From Purpureocillium takamizusanense (Eukaryota > Ascomycota > Sordariomycetes > Hypocreales > Ophiocordycipitaceae): 64,000 nucleotides of DNA. Of the stretch, positions 43,803-55,556 are shown piece after piece. The stretch is from assembly GCF_022605165.1 (NCBI RefSeq), contig NC_063071.1, forward strand, positions 558,001 through 622,000, given 5' to 3'. The notes under the pieces are model-generated. The model worked only from the letters and a program-made list of their open reading frames with translations. It was not told where the DNA came from and searched no databases. Every line of letters starts with the position of its first letter. The stretch's first letter is position 1. The translations under genes were made by a program, and so were the position numbers.

Positions 43803-46071
43803 TGTGGCGGGTTGGGCTGCGCGATGTAGGGCGCTGGCTTGAGTGAGGGAGGTGGACGGTTCTACTATAATGCGCTGGAGCAGATGACGGATACGAGACT
43901 TCAACTTGGTCTGTCACTCAATGAGAGCAAGGGAGACGAGACACGCTGGCAAAAAGGAGGAAGAGGGGGGGGGATGGGAGCTCGTCAAACGTGGACGAAG
44001 CCTGCAGGCTCAGCCCTATCTTATAAGCTCGTGTGCCGCTGTCCGAGAGCCGTGCTGGATGCTCCCGTTTGCTAGGCAGCATCCGGCCCCTTGTTCAATA
44101 CTAGGGTAGATCAAGGCCTAGGCATCGATCGACTCGTATCTTCACATGCGCAGGTCACTTCATCGCCACGAACCCAAGGCGAAATTACTCACACCGCCGC
44201 CCGCTGCCCGATGCCGCTCTTCCCCCGCAGCAGCTCGCCAATCGTCACCCAGTCGAGCGGCCTGTGGGCTACCCGGGTCTCAACGACCCCTCGCCGCAGC
44301 TATCCTGTGCCGTGCCCGTTGGCGCTTTTGGGGGGGGGCGGCTGCCGACAGATCTGGGCACAGCCTAGTTACTCGAGCCTCATTATGGGGGCAGGATCAG
44401 CTTACCATGCAGAAGGCCCCCCCGGTCAAGATCCGGCGCAGCAGGCAAAGCTTGGAGGGGGTTTTGGGGGGCTGAATGGCACGTTTCCATGGGTGCTAGG
44501 CAGGCAACAGTGGCCAGTCAGACGTCGCGATTGCTTCATTGTGCACATCCATGTGCTGCCTTGTACGACTGCCTACAATATTGGGTCTCCGGAGAGAGTC
44601 ATCGCCGCGTCGCCACCGGTGACCGGACCCTGGCTGCCCCCCCCAGACGACGACATGGACTGGACATGGAGCCTCACCGACGACTCAGCGGAAGGACGCA
44701 GTACAGTCTACATGTACAGTATATGGATATCACTGCGCCAGCCCGTCATACACAGTTGACGATGCCCGTCGTCGGATCAGTCTCCCACTTGCCTTGCGTG
44801 TCTCAGCTGGCCCTGCCCAAACGAAGCAGAGACTGGACCCGACATGACTGTGGCTGAGACGCGTGTCGCCAGCAAACGGGCAGGCAGGTCTCCATCAAAT
44901 GACATCACCCACAGGACCAGACGCCGGTGCCATCCAAATTGATGGAGGCTCTGCCTGCCGCCGATGACTCGGCCTCACCCGGCGCCAGTGACGCCGTTGT
45001 TCCAGACTCGGGAGTCCGGACTCCGGACCCTCGGAGCCCCCTTTCAAGCACCGCCGCCGTGAGTGGTCCGTCCGCTCCGGGCATTCATTCATCGCCGGGG
45101 GACTGAGGGGGGGGTCGAATCGCGCGTCGTCGCCTGTTCGGCCGCGGCCCGCCCGCCTCCAACGTCGGGAATGCAACCCAACACGGACCACCCACATTGA
45201 TTGTCCAAACCCAACGCACCTAATCAAAGACGAAACGGTGCTGCTGAATGGCCAAGGGGATTACCAGCGCCGTCTAATTGGTGGCGCGCCTCGTGTCCCA
45301 CACGACAATGGCGCATTGTGAATAGACGGCCGGCAAGCAAGCGACATCAAATGGATTCAGGACGAAGCGTGATACAGTACTGTATCCTTATTTCATAGTA
45401 TATGCAAACGGCGGCTGCATCGTAGCGGTGAGGACATTTGTCCTACCAAGAGAGCCTTGTTGATAGAGAGCTCGCCTGCACTCCCCCAAGTCTCTCCTCG
45501 GCCTGGTACTACACCAGGCGTTTTTATCTCCGAACCGCCACATCATCGTCTTTCACCTAGATGGTAGAGAAAGATCACCCGCAACCAACAACATCCCACA
45601 TCCAAATTCGCCAATGGGGTCGTTGCATCAAACGGCAATAACCCCGGATCGTTTCCCGGCCCCGACACCACCTCGGCTATTGACGACATGGACGCTTGGG
45701 TGGCCTAACCTGGCATGGATGGGCCAGGAAAGCACCCTTCCTTCTTCTTCTTTCCATCGCAAGCGTCGCCCGATTTGCCGGCCATCGCCGCCGTGCGGGC
45801 TCACCCCGCATCCCCATTCTGCAGGTTGACGGTAGTAAGCCCCCCCCCTCTTCCTCGATCATGGATGTTGGATGCGCGCGCACGGCTGAGAGAGAGATCC
45901 ATCCCACCTCATCATGAGGCCAAATTCGGCGTTGCCCGCTCTTCGATAGTAATGTAGTTGGCCCTTTTCTCCCACATCGGACCTCTTCCTTCTCCTTTTC
46001 TCTTTGCCTGCCTGCTGCTGCCTCCTTACTGCCCGCGATGCCTCCGCAGCCTGAGGCGATGCGGATACGAC
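43803..46071. other. 2.3-kb intergenic region
   Basis: This is the divergent space between the AAA ATPase (-) and MFS permease (+). Its open frames (for example 44091-44759) lack motifs and have arginine/proline/serine-rich compositions typical of shadow frames. Confidence 0.45.
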
Positions 46072-47680
46072 ATGGAAAACTCCAAAGAGAAGCTAGACTG
46101 CTGCAGCAGCAGCAGCCCGAGCCCTATCGACCATGAAGACTCGGCGCTGGAGACCCGAGAGGCCATCGAGATCGAGCCGTCGCCACCGCCGTCGCCGCCG
46201 CCCGTCGACGACGACGACACGGCTTCCATTCCCAATGGAGGGACAAGAGCGTGGATACAGGTCGCCGGGACCTTTTTCATCTTCTTCAACACTTGGTGAG
46301 CAGCATGCAATCCCTAACCCTCCGCGCCCACGGGAGTCGTCGTCCCCCCCCTCTGCACGCACGCACACACACATACACACAAATACATGGCATGAAAACA
46401 AACGTCCACTGATCGCCCCCAGGGGAATCATCAACACGTTTGGCGCCTACCAGACGTACTACGAGTCCGGCGAGCTCTTCACCGCCTCGTCCTCGGCCAT
46501 ATCCTGGATCGGCGCCGTGCAGTCGTCGCTGCTGCTGCTGCTCGGCATCATCAGCGGGCCGCTGTACGACGCCGGCTACTTCCACGCGCTCGTCTACGGC
46601 GGCGTCTTCCTCATCAACGTCGGGCAGATGATGCTGAGCCTCTGCGCCGAGTACTACCAGGCGCTGCTCGCCCAGGGCTTCTGCATCGGCGTCGGCTGCG
46701 GCATCGCCTACGTGCCCGGCGTCGCCGTCTTGTCCGGCTACTTCACCACCAACCTGGCCATCGCCAACGGCATTGCCACGGCTGGGAGTGGACTAGGTAT
46801 GAGGAGGCCCCAACCCAACCCAACTGTGAAAAAAAAAAAAAAAAGAAGTGTAGATGGAGAGTTCCCACATGAGTCGGGACTGAACTGAACTGACTGGCTG
46901 ACCCTTGCTTGGCCTCTTCTCGTCGCAGGCGGTATCCTCTACCCCATCATCTTCAACCGGCTGCTCGATCGCATCGGCTTCGCCTGGACCGTCCGCGCCA
47001 TCGGGCTCGTCATGTGCGTCACCTCGGCGATCCCGCTGCTCATCTTCCGCCCGCGGCCCAAGCCCCCCACCAAGCGCAAGCTCGTGGACCTGAGCGCCTT
47101 CAAGGAGCCCGCCTACACGTCCTTTGTCCTCGGCGCCGCCATGACCGCCATCACCATCAACATCCCCTTCTACTACATGCAGTACTACGCCGTCAGCACG
47201 GGCATCGCCTCCCGCGAGCTCGGCTTCTACCTGCTGTCCATCATGCTCACGGGCTCCTTCTTCGGGCGCGTGCTGCCCAACCTGCTCGCCAACCGCGTCG
47301 GCCCCTTCAACATCGTCGTCGTCTGCACCCTCATGTCCGGGTGCCTGTGCCTCGCGCTCGTCAACAACTACAGCCTCGCCGGCGTCGTGGTCGCGGCCAC
47401 GCTGTTTGGCTTCTTCTCCGGCGCGTACGTCTCCCTGCCGCCGACGTGCTACGTGCGGCTGTCGCCCACGCGGGGCGTCGTCGGCACGCGCATGGGCATG
47501 GGCTTCGCCATCGCCATGGTGGGTAACTTGATCGGCCCTCCGCTGGCGGGGCTGATACTCAGGCAAAAGGGCTTCAACTCGATGTGGATCTTCGCGGGGG
47601 TGTCGTCGATGGTTGGGGCGTGTGGCATGATGGCCAGTCGGAACATTCAAGGGAAATGGAAGCTGCTCGCAAAGTTGTAG
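46072..47680 (+). CDS. MFS permease, monocarboxylate transporter type (second copy)
   Basis: Three exons, 46072-46295, 46423-46796 and 46929-47680, encode about 449 residues. A Glu/Asp/Pro-rich N-terminus ends at NGGTRAWIQVAGTFFIFFNTWGIINTFG, the family's helix 1 (Gly-Gly-x-x-Ala-Trp signature). It has about 12 hydrophobic segments, FGAYQTYYESG after helix 1, GFCIGVGCGIAYVPGVAVLSGYF in helix 4 and SFFGRVLPNLLANRVGPFN after helix 7. It is a fungal plasma-membrane monocarboxylate permease homologue; the substrate is unknown. It is distinct from the permease at 4-5.6 kb (different intron positions, low visible identity), so not a local duplicate. Intron 2 contains 16 consecutive A. It converges on the iron-type dehydrogenase gene, 165 nt away. 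Confidence 0.9.
46829..46844 (+). repeat. Poly-A run (16) inside an intron
   Basis: Sixteen A in intron 2 of the MFS permease gene. The base count may be imprecise because homopolymers are error-prone. Confidence 0.85.
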
Positions 47681-47845
47681 AGCGATGCCGCACCGACTCT
47701 ATATGCCAGTGGCATTTTTGTCACGTTCATGTATATAGGATGACTGACGGCAGACCTGTACACAGTCGGCGCATCCATAATCTCGTCAGCAACACAAGCC
47801 CAACATATGCGAAGCACACCTCGATTCAACATAGCTCTCATCACA

Positions 47846-49372
47846 TCAGCCCCTCACGCTGTTGAGAACCTCCATGACATCGTCAAACTCCATCTGTCTC
47901 TTCCCGCCGCCCCAGACGTCCGTCATGGTCTTGTCCGCAATCCTGCGCACCTCCTCGTCCGACACGACGCCCACGTCCCTCAGCGTCGTCGGAAGGCCGA
48001 GGCTCCTCACGAACCTCTCCACGGCGTCCGCGGCCGACGCCTCCCGCCACCCGAGCGTCTCGTTGAAGATGGCGAGGGTCTTGGCCTGCGCGGTCTTGTA
48101 GTGCGGGTTGCTCAGGTTGGCGGCCTGCCATCGCAGCACCGGCGCGAGCATGACGCAGCTTGTTATCTGGAGGGGAGGGAGGGTTAAATTAGAAACTGGA
48201 CGGGTCTTGAATGATATCAGGGCGCGCGAATGCGGGGAGGGAGAGGGAGTGGCCAGCAGACGTACCCCGTGCATGACATTGGCAACGGCTCCGAGCTGAG
48301 GTACCACGGATGGTTAGCAACTTAGCAACATCAGGAATAGGCGAGCAACAGATCCAGACTTGGAGAGAAGATTCACCTGATGTCCGATGGCGTGGCTCGG
48401 ACCCATGGGCACACGCCATATCAGCAAACCAGTCAACGCCTCCCTCGAACCATACTGACACTCTGATACCCCCTCGAGCAACAACTGCCTCTCCTTATCA
48501 CCGGCCTCCTCCTTCTCCTCCTGCGTCCCCTGCTGCTGCTGCTGCTTCTCGCCCGCGCCCCTCGCCCTCGTCTTCGCCGCCTTATACTCCGTCAACCCCC
48601 CCAACATACACCGCAGCCCCCTCTCCGCATGTCCATGCAGTCCCTCGCACCGCCCCTCCGCGCTCTCCGGATTGCACATCAGTTCCACGCAGTGGTCCAC
48701 GCACCGCACCCCGCTGCTCAGCCACAGCCTCTCCGGGCTCGTCGCCGCCGCCAGCTCCGGGTCCAGCAGTATCAGGTCCGGCTGCCCGCCGCCCTCCCAG
48801 CCCCCAAAGTGCTGCTTCTTGCCCGTGCGCGCATTCGTCGCCGAGCTCAGCGCGTTCCACTCCCCCGCCGAGAGGCTCGTCGGCACGGCCACGAGGCGGC
48901 ATGCCCGCGGGCGCAGCGGCGTTCCGTCCTCGGGGCGCGCGTCGGCGATGCCCCGCCGCTCATCCACCAGCGCCTCCATGTCCTCCTCGGTGAAGTCGGG
49001 GGCCAGGTTGGCGGCGAGCAGGCACGCGGCCTTGCACGCGTCGCTGTACGAGCATCCCCCCACGCTGATGACGCAGTCGGCGCGCAGCCGCTGGACGCGC
49101 CGCGCGATGTCCCGCACGTCCGCGTAGGGCGAGTGGCTGCCGACGCCGAGCTTCGTGTTGGCGAGCCGGTGGCTGCCCAGCGCGGACTGCAGCGCGGCGA
49201 TGCGGTCGCCGTGCTGCGCGGCCAGGGTCTTGCTGGAGACGAGGAGGACGCGCGAGCTGCCCCATTGCGCGAGCGCGGCGGGGACGTCCTCGAGGAAGTT
49301 GGAGTTGAAGATGGCGTCGTAGCCCTCGCGTGAGGGAATGTCGAGCTGCTGTACGCGCTTCTTTTCCAGCAT
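47846..49372 (-). CDS. Iron-type alcohol dehydrogenase, maleylacetate reductase-like
   Basis: Three exons, 49372-48377, 48295-48266 and 48166-47846, encode about 448 residues. It is a group III (Fe-ADH, PF00465) oxidoreductase. The NAD(P)-binding part has VISVGGCSYSDACKAA in place of the usual GGGSxxD. PTSLSAGEWNALSSATN and KQHFGGWE are characteristic of the maleylacetate reductase branch. Metal ligands are visible in GVRCVDHCVE and GPSHAIGHQLGA. The second exon is only 30 nt and encodes LGAVANVMHG, completing the metal-binding motif, so its inclusion is required. A Gln5 run with Glu-rich flanks (about 48545-48485) is inserted between helices. Maleylacetate reductases act at the end of hydroxyquinol degradation; other Fe-ADH activities remain possible. 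It is convergent with an MFS permease. Confidence 0.87.
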
Positions 49373-49898
49373 TGTGAAAAAGAAAGTAAAGCTGTGTATT
49401 AGCCTTGGTCGTCGGTTGGAAAGCCGGTGATGGGGGCGCGAGATGTATGTTCCATGTAAGTCGACAACTGCTCTGGGAAGAGGCGTTATGTGCTGATGTA
49501 TCTAGTAGTTAGTGATGGCATGAATGAACACCATGTTGGGATCTGCAATCGTGCTTGACCGGTTCGGCGCCGATAATCTGACGTCAGAACCGCAACTACT
49601 TCGTACGCCCTAGCAACGTCATAAACGACGAAACTCGGCATCTCAGAATGTAAAATGAAATGGCAACTGTGCTTGGATGACGGCATCAGACCTCGACTGG
49701 AAACGCACAAGCGATGAACACAAATCTAGTTCAATTCAACGAGTAGCCAATCCCGCTATGCAACCATTTACTCCTCGGCAATGCCATGTGTTTGCCATCG
49801 CATATACCAACAGTCGCTCAAAATCTGAAACAGAAATCCACCAGACATGTCGGGTATCATCAAGCAGGGTCGCCGCGTACATCAACAACCATGCCTCG
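49373..49898. other. Intergenic space, nothing recognised
   Basis: 526 nt. It holds the promoter of the iron-type dehydrogenase and the 3' end of the lipase gene. Confidence 0.4.
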
Positions 49899-51666
49899 TC
49901 AGGTGGCGCCAGCGCTCAGCGTGGGTGCAACAGGCGCGGGACTCTGCTCGCTGGGCTCCAGCTCAGCCTTCATCTCCGCCTCGCCCTCTTCCACCTGCTG
50001 GCTTGCCGACTTGCCCGTCTCCGCCTCGTCTGCGTCACCCAGGCCGATCATGTCGATCCACTTCCAGTGCCCGACGACGTCGTTGCCGCTTCGGTCGAAG
50101 ATGGCCTTGTCGTCCTCGACACCGTCGTTGGAAGCAGGAACTCCTCCATCCTTTTTCGGCGTGTCAAGCTTGTCGACATGCGCGCCGTCGACGAGGTCAC
50201 CGGCATAGGTCCGCGCGACAGGAATACCGTTGGCGCGGAGGAGCTGCAGCTGAGCGCGGAGGTTGAGGCGCAAGGCGCGCTCTGGCTGCTCGGCGTCGAA
50301 AATCTTCTTGGTAAGCCAGGGGAAGAGGATGCCAAAGTCCGACTGGCTCAAATGCGCCGAGTTGACGACGTAGAAAAAGTTGGGCTCCGGGAGCTTGATG
50401 CCGCTCGGGCGCTCATACATCTGAGGTGTCACCACTTTGGCGGAGGGATCGGGTGACAGCAGCCGCGCCTTGACATGGAGGTGTTCTTTCCACTTGTAAA
50501 ATGCGTCGGATTCGACGGCCAGCAGCGCGGTGCCGCCCGGCGCCGAGGCGGTGTCGGCGTAGACGGGCAGCGGCAGGTTGAAGAGCGGCGCGGAATTGGG
50601 CGCTATCAGGGAGAAGCACCACATGTCGAGGAGCATCGTGACCGTCTTCTCGGTGATTTGTTTCCGGATGCTACTATTCGCCTTTGGGACAAACAGGGGC
50701 CGTTCCATTGCCGCCACCTCTGGCACGTCGGCGTAGTAGGTGCTCTTGAGGAACTGGACCGTGGTAGTTGCGCCGAAGCTATGTCCGCCAAAGATTATGC
50801 GCCCGGGCTCCTGCACGTCCAACTGGCCAACAAACTGCTTGAGGCTCGGTGTCGACGTGTTCAGGTTTGTGAAGGCGCGGTCGCTGTCCATGGCCAGCAG
50901 AGCGTCGTGGATCAGGCCCAATTCCCACAGGCGGATGCGGAGTTGGGCTTCTCGAGCCTCGTGGACTTCGGGCGAAACGTCGTGCGAAATGCGGTTGTAT
51001 GGAACAACGCGCCGGGAACCGGATGAAAAGTAGCGACCGGACTCGCCGGGCTGTCGTATGAAGCTGATGACGGCGCTGCCGTCACGGTGCTCGGGGCAGA
51101 CGACGACGACGCCGTGAGAGGCAAGTGAGCCCGCGATATAAGAGTACGAATTGCGGCCGCCACCGAGCCCGTGTGAGAAGATCATGGTCGGCCATCGGCC
51201 ATTTGTCGTTTCAGACTTGTTGATTTTGGCGTTTTTGTGGACGGGGATCGTGGTGTAATGCAGGTGCCGAGGCAGAAAGCTGTCGGTTGACAATAGAGTT
51301 AGCATTGCCCCTCCACGGTGACACAGCGGGGAGAGATGCGTACGACAACAAGTCAGCCAGGGTCGAGCCAATACCGACGAACTTGGTATATGCCGAGACA
51401 TGGTGGCGCTGGGGGTTCGGGAGCCAGCTGATGCGTTTCTCGTCCGATTCGGGCACGGCTGGGTAGAAGACGCGGAACTGCACCGTCGGGATGTCGGCAG
51501 CGCCCTCCGGGGCGTCGCTCGCGGCGTTGAGATCAGACACGGGAATCTCAACATCGACCGTTCCGACCTTATAGGGGCCCGTGTACTCAGGAAAGGCCGG
51601 CACCGGGCTCATGCGCGCCAGGTAGGCGGCGAGTTTGGACGTGGCCGAAGGGTCCGGGACGACCAT
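49899..51666 (-). CDS. Platelet-activating-factor acetylhydrolase-like lipase (alpha/beta hydrolase)
   Basis: Two exons, 51666-51344 and 51279-49899 (64-nt intron), encode about 567 residues. The fold is the PAF-AH/lipoprotein-associated phospholipase A2 type (PF03403), hydrolysing short acyl chains at the sn-2 position of phospholipids. An N-terminal GPYKVGTVDVEIP and VQFRVFYPA strand pair lead to WPTMIFSHGLGGGRNSYSYIAGSLASHG (oxyanion region) and VVCPEHRDGSA. The nucleophile Ser is in FGGHSFGATTT (about residue 275), with further acid and His candidates in the last third (NSAHLSQSDFG). A C-terminal extension of about 130 residues is charged and probably disordered. There is no signal peptide, so it resembles the intracellular fungal members rather than plasma PAF-AH. 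Confidence 0.88.
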
Positions 51667-53988
51667 GGCGAGGCAAGACAGTAAGCCGGCGGTGGAGGTA
51701 TCGTCGCTACGCAGTCGGTGAGAGAGGGAATGACGCTGCTACGTGGCTCGTTTCGCGGGCGTGGTGAAGACGGGATATGTATCAAGCAATGAGTGTGGAA
51801 GAGGAGAAGAATATGCAACGGTGGTGACAACGGAGAGAGCCTGGCTGGACATGCCTGGAGTTGGAATCTGGGATGGGCGCTGCACTTGTACTGCCCAGAT
51901 GCCGGAGGTGCCAGCCCGGGCTGGAAAAGCTGGTGGCGCTACTGGCGCCAAGTACCGGGTACGGTGACGCAATGCGTGTGCTGACCACAGCCCTGCGGAT
52001 CCCGGTGCAGGAGACTCCAGGGGGCTTGTCTCGGTACCGAGCGCTGTATTACAGGGCCATGGCGGCGCATGCAACCGGGCACTCATCGCAATGGATGCAT
52101 GCCAGACGATGTGAGCAAACCTGTACGACCTCAACGCCTGCAACAACGATGTCATTGCAGCCATGAAACCATCTTCATCTGCGTTTCTATTCTTTTGTAA
52201 CAAGTACAGACACGGAAGTCAGTCACGCGACAAAAGCCCGTCCCGAGTCATAGATTTGCATTGACGGTGCAGAAAAAAAAACTCTGCCCGTCCGGGGTGG
52301 CGTCTAAACCCGTTTCGCGACCGAGGCCGCCAGTCGATCGGGCCTTGTGCCCGGTTGCCAAACTGGGCTTCATGGCGGGCGGGCGTTTCGACAGCTGTGG
52401 GGAGGGGGAGGGGAGCATCGGAGTGGTGGTGGTTGCGCACCGAACGAATAACGTGAGGAGGTGGACAAGGCGCTGCTGCGCTGCCGAGGCTCGTCGTCGT
52501 CGTCGATGGTTTTCGGGGGCCGGAAAGATGACGCCACGCCATCGCGGCGGCCCCAATGTTACCCCATGGCTGGCGCGGACTGCACGCACTGACCAGTAGT
52601 CGACGGACTGTGACTTGAAGCTGCGAGCGACCATGGATGCATCTCGCCCGGATCGGCGCTGTCAAACACGGTGGCCGGGACGCGGCGTCGAGCGAGTGTC
52701 CTGTCAGGGTGGCGGCCCGACAAGCCATTGTATTTCAAAGCGGCAGTACTGGTGATGCATGCTGTCATTGTCCTCAATGGGCACTGCCCGTGTCAGGAAC
52801 GTGTGGGGGTTTTGATCGATGGAGCAGCGAAGGCGCCCCAATATCTGGTCAAGGAAAGCCGCCCACTCACTCACTCACTGTATTTACAGGTGGGCGCAGC
52901 TCGGCCTCCATGATTGGGTGTCTGGCTCCCATCCTCCGCCTCGACCTGCAACCTCTACAACGCTTGACGATCCGCTGGTCGACCAACATGGTACAGGGCA
53001 TATTACGGCCTCGAGGCGCCGTCTGCTTCTTGTGTATGGCTCTCTAGAATACTCTCCAGGCACAGACATCCCAAATTGACTCCTCATCCAGGGTAGGCTA
53101 TGGTTAGTTGCAAGAAGGACTTGATGCGGGCAAGCGGCGTCACAATCGTAGCCGCACCGAGCAGCTCACAAATACATCGAAAAGCATGGTAGACGACGGC
53201 ATGCGCCGTTGACCCTCGGCCGTGCGACATCTGCTGTGAGCTACTTTAATTTCAAAGATATTGCGAAAGAAGAAAAAATTGCGTCGCCGAAGCACATGTC
53301 GGGAACCGGGCGCAAAGCTCATCCCGAGTGGCGCAGCACCGGCCTGATACGCTTTTTGCGATGCGACCAGCCCCGACATGGAGTGTTTAGGTGGTGCCAT
53401 GCGCCGCTCCACCGACCCGGCCCATGCTTGCTTGTGCATTGCGAGTGCGCGTTGCCGTCGCGGCTTGCGACGATTTGCATCGTCATCGTGGGCCATTGAC
53501 GGGTCAGAAAGCGTCTCATGTCGGGCAGCTTTGACTACAAGCAGCAATTTTGCTCGATGAAACAAGCACTGGCGTTGAGAGCCCTAGGGATATTAGGTAC
53601 CTGCCTGGGCTGTTAGAGGTCTTGGGTGGGCAACGCTGAGTGCTGCGGACTCGCGCTAAACTGATCAAAGCTCCGTGCCCTCCCCACTTGAGCTTCCACT
53701 AACAGCATGGTGTGAGCTGCGGCCAGCCCCCCGGGGAAAGCTCACCTCCATCGACCTCCGTCTTTCGGCCAAGCCTCGTTGACGCGTCGTTTCCTTCATT
53801 CTCTCCAATTCGTTGCGCGCATTGAGATTTTTCGCCCTCGCCGTGATATCCCCTCCGAGCAGTCTCTTTAGAAGAAGGAAAGAGGCAAAAGAAGAAGCAT
53901 ACCTTCGTTTCGTCCCTTAGTCGCAAAACCGCCCATCGTCTCAGTCAGCTTTCCCGAAACTCGAATCCCCGAGCCAGCCGCAGCAAAA
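51667..53988. other. 2.3-kb intergenic region, nothing recognised
   Basis: This is the divergent promoter space between the lipase (-) and the DHCR24-like gene (+). Frames here are short and without motifs. The last 150 nt are CT-rich leader. Confidence 0.45.
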
Positions 53989-55461
53989 ATGGAGGACAGC
54001 ACCAGGCTCCTCGAGGAGCACAAGGCCGCCGTCGCGCGCATCCAGAAGCAGGTCAAGCACTTTTACGACAACAAGAAGCACTTTCGCGTCTATCATGGGT
54101 CCACGAGCTCGACGCGCCCGCTACAGTTCAAGCGCGATGCCATCGTCGACACGAGCGACATGGGCCGCCTCTTCCCTGTCAACCTCGACACCATGACGGT
54201 CCAGGCCGAGCCCAAGGTCCCCATGGACGCCCTCGCCGCACACTGCCTCGCCAAGGGCGTCGTCCCCAAGATCGTCATGGAGTTCAAGGGCATCACCGTT
54301 GGCGGCGGCTACTCGGGCTTCTCGGGCGAGAGCAGCATGTACCGCTACGGCCTCTTCAACAACACCGTCTCCGACATCGAGATCGTCCTCGGCGACGGCT
54401 CCCTCGAGACCGCCAGCCGCACCCACAACGCCGACCTGCTCGAGCACGCCGCCGGCAGCCTCGGCACCTTTGGCATCGTCACCCTCCTCACCATCGAGCT
54501 CATCCCCGCCACCCCCTACGTCCAGGTCGACCTGCAGCTCGTCGAGGACGTCACCAAGGCCCACGACATCTTCGAGGCCGCCACCGCCGACGACGCCATC
54601 CACTTCATCGACGGCGTCTACTTCCGCAAGGGCCGCATCGCCATCATGTTTGCCCGCTTCGTCGACAGGCCCCCCGCCCCCGACAAGGTGCTCAAGAAGA
54701 TGCAGGTTCACTGGTTCGCCGACACCATCGAGGACATCCTCGACAAGCGGCCCACGGCCGAGAAGCCCACCTCCATCTACATGACCACGACCGACTACCT
54801 CTTCCGCTACGACCACGGCGCCTTCTGGGGCGGCAAGCTCGCCTTCAAGCACTTCCACGTGCCGCAAAACGCCCTCACCCGCCGCCTCGCCGACCCCTTC
54901 CTCGACAGCCGCACCTGCTACCACGCCCTGCACAAGTCGGGCCTCGCCAACGAGTACGTGGTACAGGACTTTGGCATCCCCGCCAGCACCGTCACCGAGT
55001 TCATCTCGTACGTCAACGAGACGCTGCCCGAGCTGCAAATCTTCCTCGCCCCCTGCAAGGCGCCCCGCGACATCGGCCTGAGCTCGCGCTTCAACGAGCG
55101 CGTCGCCGAGGTGGCCGACCAGCGCATCTTTGCCGTCGGCGTCTACGGCCGCGGGCCTCGCGACCCCAAGGCCTTTTACGAGCTCAACCGCAAGCTCGAG
55201 CTGCGCAGCGCCGAGCTGCTCGGCGCCAAGCTGCTATACGCCCGCACCTACTACACCGAGGACGAGTTCTGGCTCATCTATCGCAAGGATATTTACGAGG
55301 AGATGCGCAAAAAGTACAAGGCCGAGACCCTGCCCACCGTCTTTCAGAAGCTCCAGGCCGACATGGACACGGGCGCCGGCAAGAGGCGGCCCGTCCGGGG
55401 CATCCTCGAGACCATGTGGGACAAGGCCACCGGAAACAAGGAGTACCTGCTGAAGAAGTGA
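53989..55461 (+). CDS. DHCR24/DWARF1-like FAD-dependent delta-24 sterol reductase homologue
   Basis: A single exon encodes 490 residues. It is a FAD_binding_4 (vanillyl-alcohol oxidase/PCMH fold) flavoprotein most like plant DWARF1 and animal DHCR24. Supporting segments are VDTSDMGRLFPVNLDTMTVQAEP, KIVMEFKGITVGGGYSGFSGESS, LFNNTVSDIEIVLGDG, AGSLGTFGIVTLLTIELIP and KTLLY-type C-terminal strands ending YTEDEFWLIY. It lacks the N-terminal membrane segment of the animal enzyme, so it is probably soluble or peripherally bound. Most ascomycetes make ergosterol without this reaction, and the true substrate in fungi is unsettled. Codons are almost all C-ending, suggesting strong expression; this also makes a 305-codon antisense shadow frame. 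Confidence 0.9.
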   Translation: MEDSTRLLEEHKAAVARIQKQVKHFYDNKKHFRVYHGSTSSTRPLQFKRDAIVDTSDMGRLFPVNLDTMTVQAEPKVPMDALAAHCLAKGVVPKIVMEFKGITVGGGYSGFSGESSMYRYGLFNNTVSDIEIVLGDGSLETASRTHNADLLEHAAGSLGTFGIVTLLTIELIPATPYVQVDLQLVEDVTKAHDIFEAATADDAIHFIDGVYFRKGRIAIMFARFVDRPPAPDKVLKKMQVHWFADTIEDILDKRPTAEKPTSIYMTTTDYLFRYDHGAFWGGKLAFKHFHVPQNALTRRLADPFLDSRTCYHALHKSGLANEYVVQDFGIPASTVTEFISYVNETLPELQIFLAPCKAPRDIGLSSRFNERVAEVADQRIFAVGVYGRGPRDPKAFYELNRKLELRSAELLGAKLLYARTYYTEDEFWLIYRKDIYEEMRKKYKAETLPTVFQKLQADMDTGAGKRRPVRGILETMWDKATGNKEYLLKK

Positions 55462-55556
55462 TTCCCCCACCCGTAATATCTCCCTTTGGATATCCAAGTA
55501 TTATTTGTTTTTGTTTTGTTCAGGTATTTAGATGGACAGTACGAAGTAGATACCAG

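Noticed and set aside
44091..44759. 222-codon plus-strand frame in the intergenic region
   Set aside because: Low-information composition and no recognisable domain; overlapped by other equal frames.
46793..47650. 285-codon minus-strand frame over the second MFS permease
   Set aside because: It opposes the permease exons and has His/Asp/Glu/Gly repeats typical of an antisense shadow.
54121..55038. 305-codon open frame antisense to the DHCR24-like gene
   Set aside because: Same codon-bias artefact, with extreme Val/Gly/Glu/Asp composition.
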